DNA of 64,000 nt from Ferrimonas gelatinilytica (GCF_039544205.1 NZ_BAABLF010000005.1:434001-498000), one strand, 5' to 3'; positions 1-11,479 are shown, counted from the stretch's first letter. The notes: generated by a model not told the origin, from the letters alone. Made by a program: numbers and translations.

Positions 1-6
1 GCCAAA

Positions 7-660
7 GTGACCCCGCTTCTAGAACGTGACATCTACCTGTTTGATCTGGACAACACCCTGTATCGACCGGAGAACCAGATCATCGAACAGATTATCCGCC
101 GGTTTCGTGACTACGTTTCCGAGGCCCTGGGGCTCACTCCCCTGGCGGCAGATGAGCTGTGCCACCACTACTACCTGACCTACGGCGGCACCTTGCGGGG
201 AATTCAACTCCATCACCCGGACGTCGACCTTCTGTCGCTCTCCTCCTACGCCCACGATGTGGACCTCAGCTCCGTGACGGGTTGTGAGAACTTGGTGGAA
301 GCACTGGAGCAAAACGGGAAGAAAAGATACGTGTTCACCAACTCGCCACGCCCCTACGCAGAGCGAGTATTGGAGCACCTGGGATTGCGTCACTGCTTTG
401 ATGAAGTGTTCTCCGTTGAGCAAACCAACTATAAGATGAAACCCCATCCCCATGCCTTTCGCACCATCTGCGATCACTTTGGTTTCGAGGCGGATAACGC
501 CGTCATCTTCGATGACCAGCCGAGCAATTTAACGACCGCCCAAACGTTGGGGATGCGCACCGTTTTGGTCAATCGTGACGATCTCGAGAGCCACACCGCC
601 TGCTTTCGAACCGAGCAGTTGGCACAATTCGTGGGGCAACTTAACCAGCAGCAGAGCTGA
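7..660 (+). CDS. HAD-family pyrimidine 5'-nucleotidase (SDT1-like)
   Basis: About 217 residues from a GTG at base 7. The reading frame is open to the window edge, so the true start may lie outside. HAD motif I is FDLDNTL, with the catalytic Asp pair at about residues 13 and 15. Motif II is FTNSP near residue 110, a Lys lies in the KMKPHP stretch, and motif IV is IFDDQPSN. The helical cap after motif I fits the SDT1/pyrimidine 5'-nucleotidase group, which dephosphorylates UMP/CMP-type nucleotides in the cytoplasm. The phosphatase fold is clear; the exact substrate is inferred from family resemblance. The next gene starts about 115 bp downstream on the same strand. Confidence 0.82.
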   Translation: MTPLLERDIYLFDLDNTLYRPENQIIEQIIRRFRDYVSEALGLTPLAADELCHHYYLTYGGTLRGIQLHHPDVDLLSLSSYAHDVDLSSVTGCENLVEALEQNGKKRYVFTNSPRPYAERVLEHLGLRHCFDEVFSVEQTNYKMKPHPHAFRTICDHFGFEADNAVIFDDQPSNLTTAQTLGMRTVLVNRDDLESHTACFRTEQLAQFVGQLNQQQS

Positions 661-777
661 ATTTGCCGCCATAGAAACTGACTCATATACTTTGCCGACA
701 GGTCCTCGATACGCGAACATGGACGTTGCCATCACTGACATGCGCCCCGGGAGGGTCGCAGCCGGGGGATGAAATTT

Positions 778-1344
778 ATGGTTCGGCACTACTACCTGAG
801 TGACAGTCTCTGGGAGTTAGAGTGGATTGAGCGTCAACTGGAAGGACAGGGGTTCTCTCCGGCGCAGATACACGTGCTCAGTCAGCAGCCCGGTCTGGCT
901 GCCCGCTTTCGACTTCTCCCCCTGTCCGAGTTCTGGCTTTACGACCTGCCCCATTACCTGACCCGCGGCCTCGCACTTGGGCTGGTTCTTGCTGGCGGGG
1001 TGCTGCTTGGTGTCGCCTATTCCGGTTGGCACGAAGCGGTAGGCAGTTGGCTTCCGTTCACCATGTTGGCACTAATGGTCCTCGGTTTTTGTACCTGGGA
1101 GGGAGGACTGATCGGCTTACAATCTCCCCACCATCACTTTGGCCAGTTCCACCGGGCTATCGACTCGGGACAACACTTGCTGCTCGTGGATGTCGAGGAT
1201 CGACAGGAGAGCACCTTGAACGGCATTATGCGCTCCCATCCGATGATCCGGCCAAGGGGCACTAGCCGGGGCGCCCATCCCGGCTGGGTAAAAATGGAAC
1301 ACTGGTGGTTGCAGAGGCGTCGACCGGTTCAGGCGAAGGATTGA
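778..1344 (+). CDS. Small two-helix inner-membrane protein, unknown function
   Basis: About 188 residues. Two in-frame ATGs exist (769 and 778). The G-rich Shine-Dalgarno-like run abuts 769 but is well spaced from 778, so 778 is preferred. A soluble N-terminal part (about 60 residues, containing IHVLSQQPG) precedes two hydrophobic segments, followed by a soluble His-rich stretch (SPHHHFGQFH) and a basic tail. The N-terminus resembles small gammaproteobacterial membrane proteins annotated only as hypothetical. No enzymatic motif is visible. It points toward the convergent oxidase operon but has no obvious link to it. Confidence 0.6.
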   Translation: MVRHYYLSDSLWELEWIERQLEGQGFSPAQIHVLSQQPGLAARFRLLPLSEFWLYDLPHYLTRGLALGLVLAGGVLLGVAYSGWHEAVGSWLPFTMLALMVLGFCTWEGGLIGLQSPHHHFGQFHRAIDSGQHLLLVDVEDRQESTLNGIMRSHPMIRPRGTSRGAHPGWVKMEHWWLQRRRPVQAKD

Positions 1345-1470
1345 ACTGTGCACTGGCGCTGAGAAAGCACCATTCGAGCCCGGAATTCTATCACTCGGGG
1401 CTATCTGCCTCCGACTTTAGAAGGTCCCGTCACACACTTCCTCCCAGGATCCGCGTGTCGCCAGAGAAGG

Positions 1471-1797
1471 CTAACCTCCACCGAAAGCAAAATTCGCTAA
1501 CCGGTTCAGATGGGTATAGTTGCCCTCCAGGGCCATCATCAAGACCAGCACCAAAATCATCAGTGGCGGCAATAACATCGAATAAATCAGCGCCATCCGC
1601 TCCCACATCATGTGCATAAAGACCGCCACGATCAGCCCCGCCTTGAGCACCATGAAGATCAATATCAGGCTCCAGCGAAGCGCTCCCTGGACCTCAAGGT
1701 AATCCACCATGTAGGACAGGGCACTGAGCAAGAAAAGCAGGCCCCAGATCTTGAAATATAGGGCCAGCGGCGGATGCTGGTGTTGTGTCTGCTCCAT
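1471..1797 (-). CDS. Cytochrome c oxidase subunit IV (prokaryotic type)
   Basis: 108 residues with three predicted membrane helices, typical of the bacterial COX4_pro/CyoD-like subunit that stabilises haem-copper oxidases. The frame could be read from further upstream, but the ATG at 1797 is preceded by a good AAGGAG-type ribosome site and starts MEQTQHQHPPLALYFK, the expected soluble N-terminus. It is the last gene of the leftward oxidase operon, 10 bp after the subunit III gene. The C-terminus ends in a Gly-rich tail. Confidence 0.85.
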   Translation of the reverse strand: MEQTQHQHPPLALYFKIWGLLFLLSALSYMVDYLEVQGALRWSLILIFMVLKAGLIVAVFMHMMWERMALIYSMLLPPLMILVLVLMMALEGNYTHLNRLANFAFGGG

Positions 1798-1807
1798 GGG
1801 TGACTCC

Positions 1808-2476
1808 TTACCAGAGGTAGAAGAAAGCAAAGATAAAGACCCAAACCAGGTCAACGAAGTGCCAGTACAGCCCGACGGTTTCAACAATACCGTAGTCCCC
1901 ACTGCGGTCATAATCGCCTCGTCGAACCTTGTTGGCGTATATCAATAGCAGCAGAACCCCGACGGTGACATGCATTCCGTGAAAACCGGTGATCATGAAG
2001 AAAGATGCACCAAACTGCGCCGCCCCCATGGGGTTACCCCAGGGGCGCACCCCCTCTTCGATCAGCTTGCTCCACTCAAACGCCTGCATCCCAACGAAAC
2101 TGGCGCCGAGCACGGCAGTGACAACCATCAGAGTCACCGCTGTCTGCTTGTTACCCCGGTAACCGTAGTTCACCGCCAGTGCCATGGTGCCGCTGGAGCT
2201 GATCAGGATGAAAGTCATGATGGCGATCAGCAAAAGCGGAATCTGATGGCCGGCGATGGTGAGGGCAAACACTTCGGTGGTGAGTGGCCAAGCCTCGGGG
2301 GTCGCCATCCTGGTGCTCATGTAACCCACCAGGAAGGTACCGAAGATGAAAGTATCACTGAGCAGGAAGATCCACATCATCGCCTTTCCCCAGGACACCT
2401 TGAAGGCCTGGCGATCGTGGGAAAAGTCCTCAGTAACGCCGGCCCAGCCGGTCTTGCTGTGTAGATCACCACTCAT
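1808..2476 (-). CDS. ctaE: Cytochrome c oxidase subunit III
   Basis: 222 residues of CoxC/CtaE type. The protein has about five hydrophobic helices, an FGASFFMITGFHGMHV segment and a C-terminal YWHFVDLVWVFIF segment, both hallmark subunit III motifs. It lacks the first two helices of long mitochondrial-type subunit III, as is usual for caa3/bo3-type short forms. It follows the other subunit III-like gene by 38 bp. Subunit III is not catalytic but supports proton uptake and complex stability in the inner membrane. Confidence 0.9.
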   Translation of the reverse strand: MSGDLHSKTGWAGVTEDFSHDRQAFKVSWGKAMMWIFLLSDTFIFGTFLVGYMSTRMATPEAWPLTTEVFALTIAGHQIPLLLIAIMTFILISSSGTMALAVNYGYRGNKQTAVTLMVVTAVLGASFVGMQAFEWSKLIEEGVRPWGNPMGAAQFGASFFMITGFHGMHVTVGVLLLLIYANKVRRGDYDRSGDYGIVETVGLYWHFVDLVWVFIFAFFYLW

Positions 2477-2514
2477 GACGTTCTCCTCGATTCAACTGCG
2501 ACAGGAGCAAAATC

Positions 2515-3176
2515 TCAGGGTACAGATACCCCGCACAGTGCCGCCAGCGCCCGATAGGTTTGCGGCGTGCTGGTCAACAGGGCAAAAAGTGCCAGCCAGA
2601 TCAGCGCCAGAAAGTGCCAATAGGTCAGCATCAGTGCGAGCCGCTCTCGCGCCAGCTGAGATTTACCGCGCCACAAGGCAACAAAACTTCGGGGCCAGAA
2701 CAGTAGGCCCACCAATAGGTGAAGCCCATGTAGTCCCGTCAACAGATAGAAAAAACTGGCGGATACGGAGCTCTGTACACCGAATTGGCGGGCGGAGAAC
2801 AACTCCCAGAGCTCCCATTGGCCGTAAAGAAACAGCAGTGCCGAGGCCGCCCCAAATACCATCAATCCCTGGGCCAGAACCGGTGCTGGGCGCACAGAGA
2901 AGTAGGCCACCTGAACCAGCACACTGCTCGCCAAAAGGCAGGCGGTGTTTCGCCACAGTGGGCCGGTATCGAAAAGCGGCTGCCATGGTTGCTCGGTGAG
3001 CGGCTGCCAATCGCCCAACTGGGTGCGCATGATCATGGCGACCATAAAGAGCAGAAACATCGATCCGATGACCGCCAGCAGGAAGCGCAGGCCGGTGAGT
3101 TGACGACGGTAGCGGCATTCATTGTCGGGCCACGCCCCCATCTCCTGTGCCAGCCAGGGTTTCTCGGTCAGAATGC

Positions 3177-3180
<4 letters not shown>
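2515..3180 (-). CDS. Second subunit III-family protein of the cytochrome oxidase operon
   Basis: 221 residues with several membrane helices. It carries subunit III-like signatures (SASFFYLLTGLHGLHLLVG near residue 150 and LTYWHFLALIWLALF near the C-terminus) but is clearly diverged from the neighbouring CtaE. Its ATG overlaps the ctaD stop in an ATGA, indicating translational coupling. Operons with two subunit III-type genes are known, for example coxMNOP of Bradyrhizobium, where coxO and coxP are both subunit III-like. That precedent makes CoxO-like the best label. Whether both copies sit in one complex cannot be told from sequence. Confidence 0.8.
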
Positions 3181-4965
<1,785 letters not shown>

Positions 4966-4976
<11 letters not shown>

Positions 4977-6453
4977 CGTTGCCCCCTAAGCTCATCATGT
5001 ACTCGACTAAGGTATCGACCTCCTGTGCCGTCAATGGCACCACTGGCATCACGGGTGGATAGCCTTCAACAATCTCCTCCGACGGTGCTACAATGGCACG
5101 CCGCAGGTATGCCGCGTCCGCGACCACAGTCTCCCCGCTCACCAGCGTGCGCTCACTGCCTGCCAGTCCCCCCCAGGCCGGGCCAACCATCGCCTCTCTC
5201 CCAGTACTGTGGCAGGCCAAGCAACCCTTGCTGGAGGCCAGAGTCGCTCCGTCACTGGTGGCACTCTGCGCCGATGTCTCGGGTGCGCTATTCTCTGCGT
5301 GGCTCCTACTGTCCCCCAGATCTTCAGCGGCGTCCCCGAAAGGGACCGCCTCACTGGAGGTACCACCAGCCTCACGCATGTAGGCGATCAGGTCGGCTAT
5401 CTGGTTATCATCAAGATCATAAGGTGGCATCACGTTGCCGTAGCCGTCGACAATACGTGCCGCAGGCTGTCGAATCGACTCGGCAAGGTAGGCCTCGTCG
5501 ACCGTCAGGCGCTCGCCACTGGCCATCAGCTCTTCACGTCCGTAGATCCCTTTCCAACTCGGGCCTAGGGGGCTGTTATCGAAACCATGGCAGGCCAGGC
5601 ACCCTTGGGACTGTGCCAGGGACTCGCCACGCTGTGCCGCGGGGCTGAGCCCGGTCACGGCCACCTTCTGGCTCTGTGCGAAGGTCGGTTGGCTGGCGAG
5701 CCAGGTGTCGAATGACTCGGTACTGGCCACCTCCAATCCGCCGCGCATGTTGTAATGCCCGACGCCACAGTACTCCGCACAGAGGATCTCAAACTGCCCA
5801 ATCCGGGTGGGCGTGAACCAGAGCGATGAAACGATCCCCGGCACCGCATCCATCTTGTTGCGGATCTGGGGGATATAGAAATCGTGCAAAACGTCTATGG
5901 AGCGCAGCTTGACCAGCACAGGTCGGTCGACTGGCAGGGTAAACTGGTTGGCATTGATCAGGCGGTCATCCTGGCCGGCGGGATCTTTGGGGTCGAGGCC
6001 AAAAGGGTTGCTGCCGGAGATAAAACTCACTCCGGCTCGGCCAAGTACCCCGTCGTCACCGGGAAAGCGGAAGCCCCAGGTCCATTGCTTGGCCAGCACC
6101 TCCACCTCCAATGCCTCCTCTGGCACCGTCACCACATCGGAGTAAACCACCAGGCCTGGTGCCAGCATTGCCACGATGCCGACGGTGGTTGCGCCGGACA
6201 ACCAAAGCTCCAGCTTTCGGTTCTCTGGCTCGTAGCTCGCTTGCCGGTCAGGGCGATAACGAAACCGGTAGACGGCGTAAGCTGTGAAGAGGATCACCGC
6301 GATAAACACGATGCCGGTAAGGGCCAGAGTGATCCCGATGGTGAGGTCGATATCTTTCCAGTTAGAGGCCAACTCGGGCAATACCCAAGGGCCGGAGAAG
6401 TGAAAGATGATGGAGATAACCAGGATCAACACCAAGATGATGGCGATGGCCAT
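4966..6453 (-). CDS. ctaC: Cytochrome c oxidase subunit II fused to two cytochrome c domains
   Basis: 495 residues, about twice a plain subunit II. Order: an N-terminal hydrophobic segment, further helices at about 38-65 and 90-108, a cupredoxin domain with the CuA site CAEYCGVGHYNM near residue 230, then two c-type haem domains with CLACH motifs near residues 284 and 409. Each haem domain is followed by a candidate Met ligand (NVMPPYD and PPVMPVVP). Acid and Ser/Ala-rich linkers separate them. One fused haem domain defines caa3 oxidases; two are less common. This is the first gene of the operon. No ctaA, ctaB or ctaG assembly gene is present in the window. Confidence 0.95.
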
Positions 6454-6779
6454 AGATCTGCCGCTCCCTACTGGTGGCCCCGGGGGCCGCTCACGCTTGT
6501 CCCGCCGGCCCCGCTACTACGTATTAAGAGCCAAGGGGTAAAGACTAAACCTTAGAGAGTAGAGCCAAAATGTGCCAACTACCGAGTGTAAAATCCTTGC
6601 AATTTTAACGGTTAGGTGAATTCCCTATACATGATAAATAGGACGGCCATCGCAAGAACTGGGTTACCAAGCCTCGTATCGCCGCCTTTTAACCCGGCAG
6701 GCAGCCATAACGTGACCCAACAAAAAAGGCGCGACCTATACAGCCACGCCATGTTGTGCCCAAACGGGCAAAGCGATAC
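6454..6779. other. Intergenic region upstream of the oxidase operon
   Basis: 326 bp without a gene. It should contain the leftward promoter of ctaC. Several AT-rich stretches around 6600-6650 (minus-strand TATTTAT and TTTTACACT) could serve as -10 elements, but no convincing -35/-10 pair stands out. The left-hand gene (6780-7910) also ends here. Confidence 0.5.
6722..6750 (-). terminator. Weak terminator candidate after the 376-residue membrane protein gene
   Basis: On the minus strand an imperfect GGCG/CGCC stem is followed by six T. The stem has mismatches, so this is only a candidate. Confidence 0.35.
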
Positions 6780-7910
6780 TTAGCCGGGATTGCGGGTGTA
6801 GGGTGCAAAGGCAGGATTTGCCCTGAGGATATCCATACTGCCGCTGAGGCTGAAATCGTAGCCACAAAGCTGGAAACTCCCCCTCATCGCCACATCGTAG
6901 AGAAACCTATGGGTATCCAGCGGTGAGAAGAAGGCGTAGTAGTTGTCCTCCCCCCACACCTCCACCTTCACCGGCCGATACTCACTGCCGCTGTTGAACT
7001 TCGCGCTTCGACACTGTCGATCCCCCTTCGCGGTGAGCAGTGACCAATAAAGGCCAGTCTCTTCCGGGTCCCCCGGCCAGCGTAGGATCACGCCCTCATT
7101 ATTGAGTAGCAGTTCGTAAGTATCCGGCATCTCGACGCCATGCTGAAACTCCGGTACCTGGCCACCCTGAGGCATAGCCATCTGAGCATGCTCCGTCTGA
7201 GCGGCGATTTCGACCTGCGATTTTGACGGCCAAAGTCCCCACACAATCATCAGGACCAGGAGCATGACCGCAGCCAATTGAATACTTCGATGACGCAGCC
7301 ACGGGGGCATTTGCTGTGGCCACCTCTTTAGGAGCGCCGAGCCGAGGTGAGAGAGCGACTCTCCCCCCGTTTCCCTGTCCTCCCGGTATGAGGAGAACTC
7401 CAAAGACTCAGACTCCTGCGCCAAAGGTTTTGAAATGACAGCCGGCGGTCGACCATCCAGCGAGGGTTCAACACGCCGGGGAGGCAGAGTAGCGTCGCGC
7501 GACAACGCCGGGCCACGATAGCCCATCTTGCCGTGATGTCCGGTGGGGGCAGGCTTGCGCGGCAGGAGCGCCAACCCCAGTGCCACCGCACTGGGCAACA
7601 GCAGCAATCCGAAACTCCAACTGGCCCCTGTACTGCCCCACTGGGTGAGGGCAAATATGAACCAGGTTACCGGGCTGGCAACCGCCAGGGCCAACTGGTA
7701 TCCCGCATCATTGAGCCTTCGCCGCGCGGCACAATAGCCGACACCAGCCATCAGCAACGCCATCAGCGACACCGCAACGGGCTGGGCATCGAGACCATAG
7801 AACAACCCGGCAGTGATGAATATCAGCATCACTGAGAACGCCTGAATAAGCAGCGTACGTACCGGCAGGTCCCGCCCACGAAGACACAACAAGGTCTGCA
7901 CTAATGACAC
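6780..7910 (-). CDS. Multi-pass membrane protein with periplasmic C-terminal domain, unknown function
   Basis: 376 residues, GTG start. The N-terminal 120 residues hold about four hydrophobic helices with an ARRRLNDAG stretch after the second, faintly like the DUF805 helical membrane family. Then comes a Pro/Arg/Ser-rich cytoplasmic linker (about 125-205), one more helix near 210-227 (AAVMLLVLMIVWGLW), and a C-terminal domain of about 130 residues with two Cys (RQCRSAKF and FQLCGYDF) that could form a periplasmic disulphide. No catalytic motif is seen. It stands alone. Confidence 0.6.
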   Translation of the reverse strand: MSLVQTLLCLRGRDLPVRTLLIQAFSVMLIFITAGLFYGLDAQPVAVSLMALLMAGVGYCAARRRLNDAGYQLALAVASPVTWFIFALTQWGSTGASWSFGLLLLPSAVALGLALLPRKPAPTGHHGKMGYRGPALSRDATLPPRRVEPSLDGRPPAVISKPLAQESESLEFSSYREDRETGGESLSHLGSALLKRWPQQMPPWLRHRSIQLAAVMLLVLMIVWGLWPSKSQVEIAAQTEHAQMAMPQGGQVPEFQHGVEMPDTYELLLNNEGVILRWPGDPEETGLYWSLLTAKGDRQCRSAKFNSGSEYRPVKVEVWGEDNYYAFFSPLDTHRFLYDVAMRGSFQLCGYDFSLSGSMDILRANPAFAPYTRNPG

Positions 7911-8055
7911 CCCTTTTCCCCCAAAATTAAACGCAATAGCGGCAGATTACCCCATAACTGACTGTTCGAACACGGTTACTGCGCCAGCTGCTTAAACTCT
8001 CCGCAAAAGTGCACATTTTCAGGCCAGAGAACCCTCTGGCCAGAGTGCACCGATT

Positions 8056-8358
8056 TCAGTCCTCACGGATCTGAACAGTGAAAACCGGCACCGGAACCAC
8101 AACGTTCTGTACTGCCTTGTGCAGCCAGGCCAGCTCATTCTTCACACCGCCATCGGCGCTGAAATACACTAGCTCCAACGTCATCCGGCCATTCTGGTAA
8201 CCGCAAGTAACGATCTCCGTCGACACCTGAGGGTGATCCACGTAGGCAGAGAGTGCCTTCTCTACCGGGGCGACCAGATTGGGCGTCAGCTCAAACGACA
8301 CGTCGATACGCATCAGGGAAAAGGGGGCTGGCTGCTTGCCTTTAAACTCAATCGCCAT
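8056..8358 (-). CDS. Conserved-looking small soluble protein, unknown function
   Basis: 100 residues starting MAIEFKGKQ. The frame is open further upstream, but the ATG at 8358 has a clean AAGGAG at good spacing. The sequence alternates hydrophobic and polar residues (MRIDVSFEL, MTLELVYFS, VPVFTVQIRED), suggesting a small alpha/beta fold. No signal peptide, helix-turn-helix or metal motif is visible. I do not recognise the family. Confidence 0.55.
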   Translation of the reverse strand: MAIEFKGKQPAPFSLMRIDVSFELTPNLVAPVEKALSAYVDHPQVSTEIVTCGYQNGRMTLELVYFSADGGVKNELAWLHKAVQNVVVPVPVFTVQIRED

Positions 8359-8543
8359 TGTCTGACTCCTTCGGATTCCAGGATCTCCAGTGTACCCCAA
8401 GCCACCCCAAGCCCAAGCCCCTTGATGGGTAAATTTCCACCAATTAAACAGCGATAACGCGACACAAATGCAACCGTTTATCAGGGTAAATTTTGATGAA
8501 AATCGGCGAATCTGGCTTGACTCGACATGACGCTCAATTTGGA

Positions 8544-8573
8544 TTGGAAACCGCCCTGAGATGCCGTTAGTAT
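8544..8573 (+). promoter_or_regulatory. Promoter candidate for the deoxynucleoside kinase gene
   Basis: TTGGAA (8544-8549), 18-bp spacer, TAGTAT (8568-8573), followed by a GC-rich stretch; about 58 bp upstream of the chosen ATG. Confidence 0.5.
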
Positions 8574-8631
8574 GCCCGCCGTTTTGGCCGGAACCGGTAA
8601 TCGGTGTGCCGAATTAAGTAAAGGGCGAGAG

Positions 8632-9264
8632 ATGAACCAAGAGCAATTTGAACTGGTCGCAGTCGAGGGCAACATTGGTGTGGGCAAATCCACCCTGGTT
8701 CCCAGACTGGTGGACCACCTGAACGAGATTGATGACCGTCCGTGGAAAATGATCCTGGAAGACGTGGACAGCAACCCGGAGTTCAGGCGTCTGCTCGCGG
8801 AATTCACCCAAGATCCGACCAAACGGATTAACTTCCAACGCTTTATCACCAACCACCGTGCGTCGCTCTGTGCGGATCTGGATCCCGCGTACAACTACGT
8901 GCTTGAGCGGTCACTCTACTCGGATCTGGTGTTTTGCCAGGCCAACTTGCAGGAAGCTTGCCGGCCCGATGGTGAAGATCTCACCTATTACTACGATATC
9001 TGGGACAAGCTGGATGACTACCCCAAGGTCACCTCAGTACTCTACCTGCGCTCTAACCCGCAGATCGCCTACCAGCGCATGCTCAACCGGGCCCGCGCTG
9101 CCGAGGATGGCACCCCCTTTGAGTACATTAAGCTGATCTCCGATTGCCATGACGCCTTCCTGCCGCACATCTGTAATCGCAAAGAGACCCTGCTGCTGAC
9201 CGAGCAGTGGGATCATTTCGGCTGTGCCGAGCGCCTGGCTAGGCGGATTAAACATCGGGTCTGA
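8632..9264 (+). CDS. Deoxynucleoside kinase (dNK/dGK/dAK family)
   Basis: 210 residues. The P-loop GNIGVGKST lies at about residues 13-21, ERSLYSD is the DRS-like motif of the deoxynucleoside kinase family, and an Arg-rich lid is at RMLNRARAAED. It would phosphorylate deoxynucleosides for nucleotide salvage in the cytoplasm; the base preference cannot be read from the sequence. The frame extends 60 bp upstream, but the ATG at 8632 follows a GGGCGAGAG ribosome site and puts the P-loop at the normal distance from the N-terminus. A strong terminator follows. Confidence 0.85.
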   Translation: MNQEQFELVAVEGNIGVGKSTLVPRLVDHLNEIDDRPWKMILEDVDSNPEFRRLLAEFTQDPTKRINFQRFITNHRASLCADLDPAYNYVLERSLYSDLVFCQANLQEACRPDGEDLTYYYDIWDKLDDYPKVTSVLYLRSNPQIAYQRMLNRARAAEDGTPFEYIKLISDCHDAFLPHICNRKETLLLTEQWDHFGCAERLARRIKHRV

Positions 9265-9289
9265 CCCCTCGCCCTATCGCCGCCCCATC

Positions 9290-9321
9290 AACGCCCCGAC
9301 TACCGGGGCGTTGTGCTTTTT
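9290..9321 (+). terminator. Rho-independent terminator of the kinase gene
   Basis: Perfect 9-bp stem (AACGCCCCG / CGGGGCGTT) with a 5-nt loop, followed by GTGC and five T. Confidence 0.85.
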
Positions 9322-9615
9322 GGCGCCCTGTACCCTTCTCTGATCCGCTAAAGACCCCTTCCGCCGTTTTACTCCCTGTACAACCGGTTCATCGCGTCCA
9401 CACAAGGGTTTGCCCAGACAGGTCCACGTCTGCCATCCCGGCAAGGGCACCACCGTTTCAGCCAATACCGGAAACCGCGCTCACCTCGCATTCAACGCGT
9501 CAAAGATAACAGCGGTGGGGTTCCCGCAATGTTGCAACCAGACCCACCGCTCTTTCCCGCGCAGAAACCGAGCCCACAAGGCCGACCTGCGACACCGATT
9601 CTATTTTCTCGGCAC
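9322..9615. other. Intergenic stretch between two terminators
   Basis: About 290 bp flanked by a rightward and a leftward terminator. No credible coding frame, promoter or structured RNA was recognised here. Confidence 0.6.
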
Positions 9616-9641
9616 AAAAAAACGCGCCCTTGGGCGCGTTT
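9616..9641 (-). terminator. Rho-independent terminator of the M23 peptidase gene
   Basis: 10-bp stem (AAACGCGCCC / GGGCGCGTTT) with a TT loop. Read leftward it ends in a run of seven T (plus-strand A at 9616-9622). Confidence 0.88.
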
Positions 9642-9662
9642 GGGTGGTTACCGAGATGGGCG

Positions 9663-11453
9663 TCAATTGGCCCGTTCCGGAACCGCCTCCGTCTCCACCT
9701 TTGCCAGCAGTTCGTTCATGTCGCGCTGGTAGCGGTACACTTCCGCCAGGAACGCCTGGCGCTCGGAACTTGGCACCGAGGTGGCCATGGGGATGTTGGC
9801 AGTGAGCGAGTTCACGGCTCGGCCATTGATATGAAACTCGTAGTGCAAGTGCGCTCCGGTCACACGACCGGTGGCGCCGACGGTACCGATCCGCTGTCCG
9901 CGCTCCACCGTTTGGCCCCGGCGCACATCAATGCGCGCCATATGCAGGTAGCGGGTGCGATAGCGACCACCGTGGTCAATCACCACGTACTTGCCGGCGA
10001 TGGGGTGATTCTCAACACGGGATATCACCCCATCCCCGGCAGCCAGGATAGGCGTTCCTGTGGATGCGGCATAATCGGTCCCATTGTGTGGCGAAACCCG
10101 TCGGGTCACCGGGTGCAGGCGCCGGGGGTTGAAGCGGGAACTGACCCGATAATTGCCCGAGATGGGGTGACGCATGAACGCCCGGTTCAAACTCTGCCCA
10201 TCCTCGTCGTAAAAGCTGCCATCGCTGTGCAGGTAAGCCGTCGAGGTCCAGTTACGACCGGCGAACTCCACCGCCAGCAGTCGCTGATTGCCGGTCGGCT
10301 TGCCATCGATATATTGCGACTCGCGCAGAATTCGCGCCCGATCCCCGGCGCGCAGTTGGCGACGAAAATCCAGTTTGTCGTTGAACAGCGCCGTGATCTG
10401 CTGAACCTCGGAGGCTCTCAGGCCCGCTTTGGATGCCGCCAATGAGAAGCTGCCCTGGATCTCAACCTCGGAACTCGAGGCCATCCAGTCCCCCTCCAGC
10501 AAAGTTTCGGTGACCTCGAAGGTCTCCTGGTGACGTTGATACGCCACCTTATGGGCAGGATCGAAGACCACCGCCATCTTCTCCAACCGCTGGCTGTCGT
10601 GATCGATCCAGAAGCGCAGTTCATTGCCGGGGATCAGGGTATCCAGCGCCAGGTAGGCGTAGTCTGCCTCGAGAACCTGGTACATCTGGCTCTGGCCCAC
10701 ATCGAAACGGCTGAAAATATCGCTCAGGGTGTCCCCCTTGGCGACGATATAGCGATCGGTCGGTGGGCCCAGTACCAGGGGGATTCGGGTATAGGGGCCA
10801 AGATCCAGCGCCAGCTGCGGCAACCCTTCAGACGCCCGCGCCATGGCGGTGTCATCGTTGGCTGACCGGGAGAAGGGCCACCAGGAGCCGGAGCGCTCCT
10901 CCTTCGCCAACGCCTCACCCTGTGGCCCGTCAAGCTGCTCACGGACACTTGATTCCCCGTTTACCTCCGCGGGACTGTAAGCCACCTCTGGCAAAGCCAC
11001 GTCCGGCGTTTCTGCAGTGCCCTCTTGCGGTACCGGTGCTTCGCGCCGCTCCCCCTGACGCAGGGGTTGACCCAGCCCCGGCCCATAGGCTTGCCGCTCC
11101 AGGATCCCTAAAGGTGGATCATTTGATGGCAGTTCCTCGGTCGGACTCGTCTGCAGATCAGCTGACTGTAAGGTCACAGGAGAGGCGACAGGGGACTCGA
11201 CATCTTTGCTGGGAAGCAATAATCCAACACTCAAGGCGATGATCACCAGGGCCAGTGATGCCGAGGCCAAAGGACGTTGCTGTGCCAAGCGAACGCCCGC
11301 ACTCAGCAGGGCCATCAGGGTTCGACGATTCTGTCCAAGCGGCCGACGACGAGCCTGGGAGGCCCCCGTTCTGCGCAGTGTCGGCTGTCGACGCGACTGA
11401 CCATAGGAGCGCCCCGCTCCATTGCCTTTATTGCTCGACCCCAACACCGCCAC
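9663..11453 (-). CDS. LysM/OapA-type M23 peptidoglycan endopeptidase (MepM/YebA-like)
   Basis: 596 residues. A basic Arg-rich cytoplasmic start is followed by a transmembrane segment near residue 60 (ASASLALVIIALSVGLLL), a long linker, an OapA/LysM-like region (IVAKGDTLSDIFSRFDV, about 235-250), and a C-terminal lysostaphin-type M23 domain. The zinc motifs are HNGTD (HxxxD) and HLHYE (HxH), with HGGRYRTRYLH between them. The family cuts stem-peptide cross-links and allows cell-wall growth. The first codon is GTG at 11453; a second GTG 6 bp on has better ribosome-site spacing. Transcribed alone, leftward. Confidence 0.9.
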   Translation of the reverse strand: MAVLGSSNKGNGAGRSYGQSRRQPTLRRTGASQARRRPLGQNRRTLMALLSAGVRLAQQRPLASASLALVIIALSVGLLLPSKDVESPVASPVTLQSADLQTSPTEELPSNDPPLGILERQAYGPGLGQPLRQGERREAPVPQEGTAETPDVALPEVAYSPAEVNGESSVREQLDGPQGEALAKEERSGSWWPFSRSANDDTAMARASEGLPQLALDLGPYTRIPLVLGPPTDRYIVAKGDTLSDIFSRFDVGQSQMYQVLEADYAYLALDTLIPGNELRFWIDHDSQRLEKMAVVFDPAHKVAYQRHQETFEVTETLLEGDWMASSSEVEIQGSFSLAASKAGLRASEVQQITALFNDKLDFRRQLRAGDRARILRESQYIDGKPTGNQRLLAVEFAGRNWTSTAYLHSDGSFYDEDGQSLNRAFMRHPISGNYRVSSRFNPRRLHPVTRRVSPHNGTDYAASTGTPILAAGDGVISRVENHPIAGKYVVIDHGGRYRTRYLHMARIDVRRGQTVERGQRIGTVGATGRVTGAHLHYEFHINGRAVNSLTANIPMATSVPSSERQAFLAEVYRYQRDMNELLAKVETEAVPERAN

Positions 11454-11479
11454 ACCTCGAAAAAATGAAAATGGGGTTC

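Noticed and set aside
6562..6578. Sigma-54 promoter for the oxidase operon (minus-strand TTGGCAC...TGGCTC)
   Set aside because: The GG and GC dinucleotides are 9 rather than 10 bases apart; this spacing is strictly conserved at real sigma-54 promoters.
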